Positions 57,925 to 64,000 of a stretch of DNA of 64,000 nt are shown here, piece after piece; positions within the stretch are counted from its first letter, which is position 1; the number at the start of each line of letters is the position of its first letter. The stretch is from CAWBOY01 sp963790585 (GTDB taxonomy: Bacteria > Planctomycetota > Planctomycetia > Gemmatales > Gemmataceae): positions 930,001 through 994,000 of the forward strand of contig CAWBOY010000002.1 of the NCBI GenBank assembly GCA_963790585.1, written 5' to 3'. The position numbers were made by a program, and so were the translations under genes. The notes below the pieces were generated by a model that saw only the letters and a program-made list of their open reading frames with translations, had not been told where the DNA came from and made no database searches.

Positions 57925-59724
57925 ATGGATCTAAAAACCGCGCTGCTCATACCCCCGCCCGATCCGCTTGCGGACGACCTCTATCCGTCGTACCCAAACC
58001 ACACCACCGACAAAACGCTGGCGTCCGCCGCGCCGAATACAGGGAGCATGTCGCCCACTCCCCCGCCCGTCCTGCCAAACACCCAGTTGCCAATCACGAT
58101 CATGCTGGCCGGGTCTGTTCTGGTTCTGGCCTACGCCCCGCCTCTCGCCGGCCTCGCGGCCTATCTCTGGTCGCGCAAATATTATCAGTTCTTTCCGCTC
58201 TTGCTGCTTGGCGCCGGCGTCCTTGGTTACGATCGCTCCAAACAACTAGGCGAAGTGAAGCCCGGCAGCTTTTCGAGTTCCGCGACTTTGGCCTGCCTCG
58301 CCTGGCTGCTCTTGACCATCGCCATTTTTCTTAGCTCGCACTGGCTCGGGGCGATTTCGTTTCTGTTCATGCTGGTTAGCTGCTGCCTGGCACTTGGCGG
58401 CTATCGATTTACGCGGTCACTTGCTCCAGCTATTTTCGTCATGGCGATGATCTTGCCGCCACCTATGGGTCTGGATCAACGGCTTGCCTCCGCATGCCAA
58501 CGCTGGGCGACGGGCTGGGCCAGCCAGCTCCTCGATTTTTTCTCCGTCCTCCACCTCCGCGAAGGCAACATCCTAGAACTCCCAAACAAACGACTCCTCG
58601 TCGAGCAGGCCTGCAACGGCATGAATTCGCTTTTGCCGGGTATGGGAATTAGTGTTTTTGTCGGCCTTTGGTTCAGGCGCTCGATCCTCTATCTCCTCGC
58701 CTTGCTCGCCGGCTCCGCCGCCATTCTGCTCTTAGGAAACGCCATCCGGCTCGCAGCAATTGCGGCTGCCTATAGCTGGTGGACCGTCGATTTGAGCGAA
58801 GGAACACCGCATGTCATCCTGGGGCTCATTTCCTTTCTTTTCTGCATCGCCTTCATTATTAGCTTTGATCAAATGCTCGCTTTTTTTGTGCGAGGCCGAC
58901 CGTTGCACGATTGTGTGCCTGTAAAGCTCATGACCTTTCACGGCATTGGCACTTGGTTCGGGTCTGACGTTGCCTATGAATTGAACGAAGTGATCAAGCC
59001 TCCCGATGACGTCGACTCGGTTTCATTAAGTCCAACCCGATTCACGAACCTGCAACAAAGTTGGTTGACGAGCTGGCTGCCGATGCTTTGTATCGGAGCC
59101 CTCTTCCTGTGGCAGGCGGCGGACATCTACAAGCAATATCGCAATCCGCCTCAGCTGCGTATGGAAGTTCTGCCGGCGCTGCCGTTGCCGAGTTCCTGGG
59201 GAGATTGGGAACGGGAAGCGGAAACACCGCAAGAGATGGTTCGAAGCCGAATCGAAGGCGAGCACTCGCAAACCTGGTGCTTTAAACGCGGCAACATGCG
59301 GGCGTTCGTCTCGATCGATTATCCCTTCTACGAGTGGCATGAACTGACGAATTGCTATCAGGTGGCCGGCTGGTCGATGAACGATCGAACCGTACGACCC
59401 AAGGACGCCATGAATGGCGGCGCAGCGATTGAAGCCAACTTCAGCAATCGGCTAAATCAATCGTGCTACCTTTGGTTTGGTATTTTTGACGATCTGGGTC
59501 AATGGCTTGGACCACCCAAGACCGATTTCTTTGGCTCCATCCGCGAGCGTATGACTCGCGCCCGCTCGACGCCGAGCGGCGGCCGTCTGTTTCAGATCCA
59601 GGTCTGCGCCATTTCCTACAAGCCGCTCACGGAAGAGGAGAAGAACCAGATACAAGATTTGTTTCGATCGTTTCGTCTGTATGTGACGCATCAGCTCTTC
59701 TCCCGAACGGAGGGGCGGCCATGA
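57925..59724 (+). CDS. Exosortase with C-terminal EpsI-like domain
   Basis: Exosortases are polytopic membrane proteases that sort PEP-CTERM proteins to the envelope or extracellular matrix. From ATG 57925 the protein has 599 residues. The catalytic triad is visible: Cys230 in VEQACNGMNSLLPG, Arg275 in GNAIRLAAIAA and His296 in EGTPHVILGL. Eight or more TM helices surround them. The soluble C-terminal part (about 420-599), with SWGDWEREAE and VSIDYPFYEWHELTNCYQ, fits the EpsI-type exosortase-associated domain, fused here to the enzyme, as in the planctomycete exosortase subtype (possibly XrtU). TTG at 57877 is less likely. The stop overlaps the next start by ATGA. Confidence 0.92.
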   Translation: MDLKTALLIPPPDPLADDLYPSYPNHTTDKTLASAAPNTGSMSPTPPPVLPNTQLPITIMLAGSVLVLAYAPPLAGLAAYLWSRKYYQFFPLLLLGAGVLGYDRSKQLGEVKPGSFSSSATLACLAWLLLTIAIFLSSHWLGAISFLFMLVSCCLALGGYRFTRSLAPAIFVMAMILPPPMGLDQRLASACQRWATGWASQLLDFFSVLHLREGNILELPNKRLLVEQACNGMNSLLPGMGISVFVGLWFRRSILYLLALLAGSAAILLLGNAIRLAAIAAAYSWWTVDLSEGTPHVILGLISFLFCIAFIISFDQMLAFFVRGRPLHDCVPVKLMTFHGIGTWFGSDVAYELNEVIKPPDDVDSVSLSPTRFTNLQQSWLTSWLPMLCIGALFLWQAADIYKQYRNPPQLRMEVLPALPLPSSWGDWEREAETPQEMVRSRIEGEHSQTWCFKRGNMRAFVSIDYPFYEWHELTNCYQVAGWSMNDRTVRPKDAMNGGAAIEANFSNRLNQSCYLWFGIFDDLGQWLGPPKTDFFGSIRERMTRARSTPSGGRLFQIQVCAISYKPLTEEEKNQIQDLFRSFRLYVTHQLFSRTEGRP

Positions 59725-61281
59725 AAAACTATCGACCCGTTCGGCGTACGCCCTTCCGTGTGCGCTTGCGCGTCTGGTTTTTTGTCTGGTGGCTTTCGCG
59801 CTATCGTACCGTATTCTGGGCGGGACTTCCCGCCTTCGTACTCGCCTGCGTCACATTGAGCGGCCTGGCTACGGCGCAGCTGTTCTCGCAAGAGCAGCAA
59901 GATACCTATCGAATCGCGGCAACGCACGCCCGGGCGTCCAAGGACTATGCCGCCGCGCGACTTTACTATCAACGCTTGGCGATGGACGACCCGCAGAATC
60001 TCGAATTTCAATATGGCTTGGCGGACAGCCTAACGAATCTCGGCCAGACCGAAGCCGCCGCGGTGATCATCGAGCGACTCACACCGCTGGAAGGAAAGGG
60101 CTATGCCCCCGCTCATCTCGCCATGGCCGCCGACCTGCTCGGCAGAGCTAAGCTAAGCCCCGACGAAAGCCGGACGTTAGAGCTTCATCTGCTGCGCGTC
60201 ACGGAACTGGAACCAAACAACACGCAAGCCCGCGCCTGGCTTGGCGAGCATTATTTACGAACCGATCGCCTGGCGCTGGCCGAGAAACAAATCTTGCTTG
60301 CGGTGAATAGTCAACCACACCTAAACCTGCCGCTCGCCCGGCTCTACCTCAATACCCAGCGCGTTCAGGATGCGAACCGTGCGGCCAGCCGTGCTGCCGA
60401 TTATTACCGCGTCAAAGCAGAGGCGAGCTGGAAGGACCATGCTTCGCGGATCCGCTGGGCCGACGCAGTGATGATCCAGGGTGATTGTGCGCCGGCGCTT
60501 TCGATTCTCGAACACGGTTGGCAGGTTAGCCAAAATCCTGCCTATCACGACCCAATCGCCAGGGCATCGGTGGTCGCGCTGGATGTCCTCAATCGCGGCC
60601 GCGATCCGCGCTTGCTCGAACGGATCGCGGTCCTCGAGTCAGCGCTCCATCATGGCTGGGCCAATCCCGGCTTGCTCGAGCATCTGCGGCTGCTCTGCTT
60701 TCCAAAACAGGCAGAAACATCAGAACTTACCAAGGCAATCAATACACTGCTGACCACTCGCTCCAATTGGGGAACCGTCCATTTCTTGAAGGCGCTAAGC
60801 CATCTCCAACAAAACGACGAGCGCGCCACCCGCGAGTCGTTTGCCAAGGCGTTTCAGCTCCATACCGAACTCGCCAAGGCGGCGAACAATCTCGCTTTCA
60901 ACCTCTCTGAGGGAGACAAGACAAACAAGCCAGATCTGCCGAATGCACTGGCAATTATGAATTATGTGTTGCACTCGTCACCTCAGGACGCCCAGCACCG
61001 CAAAACGCGCGGACAGATCTTGCTGAAATCGGAGGCGCTGGCAAGAGGCACTGAGCGATCTGAAAGCAGCGCTGCCGGGTTTGAAAGACAGCGCTGATTT
61101 ACATGATCGATTGGCGGACGCCTACGGCCGCCTTGGCCAGACGCGGGCGGCGTCGGACCATCGCAATGAGGCTACCCGATTGCGCACCGCGAGTGCGGAC
61201 AAACCGCGCGTCGCCAGCAATGCTAATGCTCACGCCGGCGCGGCGCGTGGCCCATCGCGCCCTCGCGCTCGCCTCCGATAA
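59721..61281 (+). CDS. Membrane-anchored TPR protein of the exosortase locus, frameshifted near C-terminus
   Basis: The product has about 520 residues. After a basic N-terminus comes a TM helix (TVFWAGLPAFVLACVTLSGLA), then TPR helices (DYAAARLYYQRLAMDDPQNL and many more), all likely outside the cytoplasm. A shift near 61035 separates it from the last TPR unit: RWQEALSDLKAALPGLKDSA then LHDRLADAYGRLGQ, ending 61281. ATGA overlap with the exosortase gene shows that they are translated together, so it may help exosortase assemble or export its substrates (inference). Confidence 0.85.
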
Positions 61282-61383
61282 TGGGCCACGAGGGCCAATG
61301 CTGCGCGCCTGCTCAATGATGTAGGCCGACATTCAACGATTCAGTGTGACGCGATCGACAACATTTTGAAAAGGAGCAGCTAG

Positions 61384-62350
61384 ATGAAGCGAACAGTTTG
61401 GACGATTGCGATTTTCCATAGCCTGGTTGCAAGCACCCAAGGGCAAGCTCAGTACGCCTATACTACGCAATTCGATATTTCTCAAATTGGAAATGCTTAC
61501 GGCATTGCCACGGATTCAAGCAATAACGTCTACGTAGCCGGATTTGACGGTGGCACGGTTACGAAATTTACAAGCAGCAGTTCGTACACGCAATCTTCGA
61601 CATTGCTGAGTGGTCTAAATAGCGGCGGAGCGAATCCATATGGCCTAGCCGTCACGGGCAACCAGCTTTATGTCTCCAATTTTCAAGCTAATTCCATTTC
61701 TGTTTACAACAGCTCAACGGGGGCATCGCAATTCACATTTGGCGGGTTGTCGATTCCCGAGGGGATGAACTTTGATTCCACCGGAAATCTCTATGTCGCC
61801 GATGCAGGCCATCGGCAAATCTCCGTTTTCAAAGGTGATGGCACCTATCTATCATCGATTGCCGCGAATGTAACCGCACCGTGCGCGGTTGCTGTTGATA
61901 AGAATGGCAATATTTATTTCGTGGCATATTCTAATTCTTATTCCACACTTTTCAAATACAACAGCGCGGGCAATCTCGTCGCTACGCTAAATGCATTCAG
62001 CTATCCGATCGGCGTTGCGGTCGATTCCAAGAACGATGTATTCGTGTCAGACCAAGCGAACAATCGCGTTGCTGAATATGACAGTAACCTCAATTTTCTT
62101 CAGTCGATAGGAACAGGGATCACGTCTGGTCCGTCGAGCATTAGCAGTCCTTGGGCGATCACCATCGATTCAAACGACGATCTCTTTGTCATAGATGGCC
62201 AACATCGCGTTGTCGAATTCTCTCCTCCCGCGGGTGTGCCGGAACCGTCGAGTCTGATCCTCTGCGGTCTAATCGCTGGCGGCGGCTTCGGCGCAGTATT
62301 TCTGGAGGCGCTCGCAGCAAACGGCCATCAAAGTTGCGGCAACTGCCTGA
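61384..62350 (+). CDS. PEP-CTERM protein with NHL-type repeats (1), shifted at the end
   Basis: ATG 61384 follows AAAGGAGC. A signal peptide (IFHSLVASTQGQA) precedes a six-bladed NHL-like propeller with units such as PEGMNFDSTGNLYVADAGHRQISVF and PIGVAVDSKNDVFVSDQANNRVAEYD. The C-terminus has the sorting signal VPEPSSLILCGLIAGGGFG. The frame then reads LEALAANG to a stop at 62355, but removing one T from TTT near 62303 gives FWRRSQQTAIK with stop at 62348-62350, the expected Arg-rich end. The protein is probably recognised by the neighbouring exosortase and placed on the cell surface. Confidence 0.9.
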
Positions 62351-62500
62351 CATAATCAGAATGCGTGTTGTGAAATAGTCGGTGGAAAAAAATGTAGCTT
62401 TTGGGGACTCGCGCCTTCGCCTCGCGAGCCCCGCGGTATTAGCGTGAAAAAAATTTGGGGCCGACGGGAACCAAACTCACAATCTACATCGAGTCTACCC

Positions 62501-63589
62501 ATGAAAAATGTCGTCTGGTATGCCGCAATCTGTTGCGGCCTTATCGTCAGTAACGAGGGAAGAGCGCAATATGCCTATTCCGGCTAGTTCGGCTCGGGCG
62601 TTATTCAAACCGAGATCTATCTAGGAATCGATTCCAGCAACAATATCTATGCAATTGACAGGGGAAACGATCAACTAACGAAATTTACCAGCAGCAGCTC
62701 CTATTCATCTTCGTCGGCCCTGATCACCCAACTTGGTGGACCTACAGCGGGCTCTTGCGGCGTAGGAGTTTTTGGTAATCAAGTATACATTGCATTTGAA
62801 AATCAGGGAAAAATAAACACCTATGATAGTTCAACGGGCAATCTGCTGGGATCCTACGGCAATTCAGGCCCGACGGGCACAACTCTCGACACGCCGTTTG
62901 GTCTCAAGATTGATTCGAGCGGACACATCTATGTCGCGGACGACGCGGGTCATCGCATAGCCATTTATAGCAGCACAGGCACGTATCTTGGCCAAGTTGG
63001 AAACGGCCAATCCTATAATCCTGCTTATGTGGCAGTCGATAAATCTGGCAATGTCGTCTTTGACAATGGGGGCACGAAAGTGATTGAATATAACAGCGCC
63101 GGTAATTTTGTAAAGCAGATAGACGGCACCTTTGTGGACAATTCGCAGCCGTTTGGCAGCGTCGAAGGTTTGGGATTTGATTCAAAAGGCGATCTATTTG
63201 TAGCAGATTCTCGGTTGAATCGCGTTACTGAATATGATAGCAACCTAAATTATATTCAAACAATCGGCGCGGGGATTACGACCGGTGCATCGTCGCTCAA
63301 TGAACCGTTCGGGCTGGTCTTGGACTCGAACGACAACTTGTTTGTTGGCGACCGCGGCAACCAGCGCATCGTCGAATTCTCGCCCCCCAGTGGCGTGCCC
63401 GAACCCTCGAGTCTCCTCCTCTGTGGCCTACTCGGAGCTGCCAGCCTCGTCGGTTATCTCTGGCGCAGGTCGCGGCATTTGAAGATTGCCGAATTCATTG
63501 GGTTCCTGAGGAATCTGTTTTCCGAGCAAGAGCGATGCGTTTTGATTTATTTGAACGCCGTGAAAGCGCGAATTCAGACGTTGGCATAA
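62501..63589 (+). CDS. PEP-CTERM / NHL-repeat protein (2), with an in-frame amber codon
   Basis: This paralogue of the previous gene begins at ATG 62501 with a signal peptide (VVWYAAICCGLIVSNEGRAQ) but meets TAG at 62585-62587, codon 29. The remaining frame is open to 63587, encoding NHL-like blades (PFGLKIDSSGHIYVADDAGHRIAIYS, VEGLGFDSKGDLFVADSRLNRVTEYD) and the sorting signal VPEPSSLLLCGLLGAASL with WRRSRH. A Gln codon (CAG) would align with the stop, as the paralogue has Gln. The tail extends 40 residues beyond the Arg cluster, unlike usual. Either a sequencing substitution, a true nonsense mutation or a start at GTG 63029 would explain it. Confidence 0.75.
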
Positions 63590-63663
63590 TACGTAAGGGC
63601 TCGACATCTTTCATTTGGGCGGCTTTCTAGGGCGAGTTTACAAAACTGAGGAGCAGGCTACCC

Positions 63664-64000
63664 ATGAAGCATTTGTATTATCTCGCACGCGCAACGTCAG
63701 TATTCGCGTTGTTGATAAGCCCGTTGAAATCGACGGCGCAATATACCTTTGATCGCACAATCGGTGGGGGGCAAATAAACTTTGCCACTGGGGTAGCGTT
63801 TGATTCCAATAACAATCTATTTGTTTCGACATATAGCAATTACGCCAATAGTAATTACGGAAGTGTCCTTGAATTTAGCAGTGGCAGCTCGTATACATCT
63901 TCGACGACTTTCGGTGGTGGATTATTATACACGCCGATAGGTGTGGCATCCATCGGAAATCAAATTTATGTTGGTGAACATTCTCCCCATCAGGTCGACA
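63664..64000 (+). CDS. PEP-CTERM-type NHL-repeat protein (3), N-terminal part
   Basis: ATG 63664 follows GAGGAGCAGG. A signal peptide (LARATSVFALLISPLKSTA) leads to QYTFDRTIGGGQINFATG, then VAFDSNNNLFVSTYSNY and SSTTFGGGLLYTPIGVASIGNQIYVGEH, parallel to the two preceding genes. The end lies outside the window, so the sorting signal is not seen. The three proteins form a tandem family next to the exosortase. Confidence 0.82.
   Translation, partial: MKHLYYLARATSVFALLISPLKSTAQYTFDRTIGGGQINFATGVAFDSNNNLFVSTYSNYANSNYGSVLEFSSGSSYTSSTTFGGGLLYTPIGVASIGNQIYVGEHSPHQVD

Noticed and set aside
62585..62587. Amber codon read as pyrrolysine or programmed readthrough
   Set aside because: No pyl genes are seen and nothing in the surrounding sequence suggests a recoding signal; nonsense change or sequencing error is simpler.
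1..64000. tRNA, rRNA or riboswitch genes
   Set aside because: No cloverleaf, rRNA signature or known riboswitch core was recognised by eye; a covariance-model scan could still find a small one.

Overview
The window looks like chromosomal DNA of a planctomycete, most likely of the Gemmatales (Gemmataceae) type. This is inferred from gene content: several DUF1559 pseudopilin-like proteins, Hanks-type kinases fused to WD40 propellers, an ECF sigma factor next to such a kinase, a TPR protein ending in two RNA-polymerase alpha-CTD-like domains, a fused SecD-SecF, and an exosortase/PEP-CTERM locus. I found no rRNA, tRNA, CRISPR array, integrase or intact transposase.

Layout. 1-658: end of a family-2 glycosyltransferase. 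773-6505 (minus): tgt, yajC and fused secDF, in the usual queuosine/Sec order. 6524-8593 (minus): a retropepsin-like protein with a small partner, then the TPR/double alpha-CTD protein. 8915-11728: two tandem DUF1559 genes and a small lipoprotein. 11897-15373: rpmA, an RRM protein, rpsA and a small conserved protein. 15781-20860: a third DUF1559 protein and a large DUF3857/transglutaminase/TPR protein. 21107-26410: csrA, purM, ileS. 26407-27350: a two-gene hypothetical module. 27414-34308: an FHA-GAF-sigma54 activator, rsmE, three membrane or linker proteins, then a small operon of degenerate NtrC-like protein, pseudo-receiver and 2x[4Fe-4S] ferredoxin. 34465-41784: a c-type cytochrome, a HEAT/propeller fusion, msrA, a kinase-WD40 protein and a nicotinate/nicotinamide phosphoribosyltransferase-like enzyme. 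41880-51689: a giant membrane protein of unknown role, a zinc-ribbon membrane protein, a multi-TM protein, a tyrosine phosphatase, an MFS transporter and a YkgJ-type cysteine-cluster protein. 51947-57549 (minus): ECF sigma factor and a second kinase-WD40 protein. 57925-64000: exosortase, membrane TPR protein and three PEP-CTERM/NHL-repeat proteins, the last cut by the window edge.

Data quality governs the reading. About twenty otherwise normal genes, including essential ones (secDF, tgt, purM, ileS), are broken by single-base shifts, several in homopolymers. Both halves of each protein stay conserved, so I read these as uncorrected sequencing indels, not as pseudogenes, and give each gene its full reconstructed span.

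The most unusual non-coding content is a set of palindromic intergenic elements. Two families end in CTAG. One 345-bp array of three elements joined at shared CTAG tetranucleotides sits between two convergent genes, and both of those genes use the TAG of the outermost CTAGs as stop codon. Other hairpin families recur in pairs at distant sites. The most interesting protein-level candidates are the exosortase locus, the degenerate NtrC/pseudo-receiver/ferredoxin operon, the TPR/double alpha-CTD protein and the unassigned giant membrane protein.
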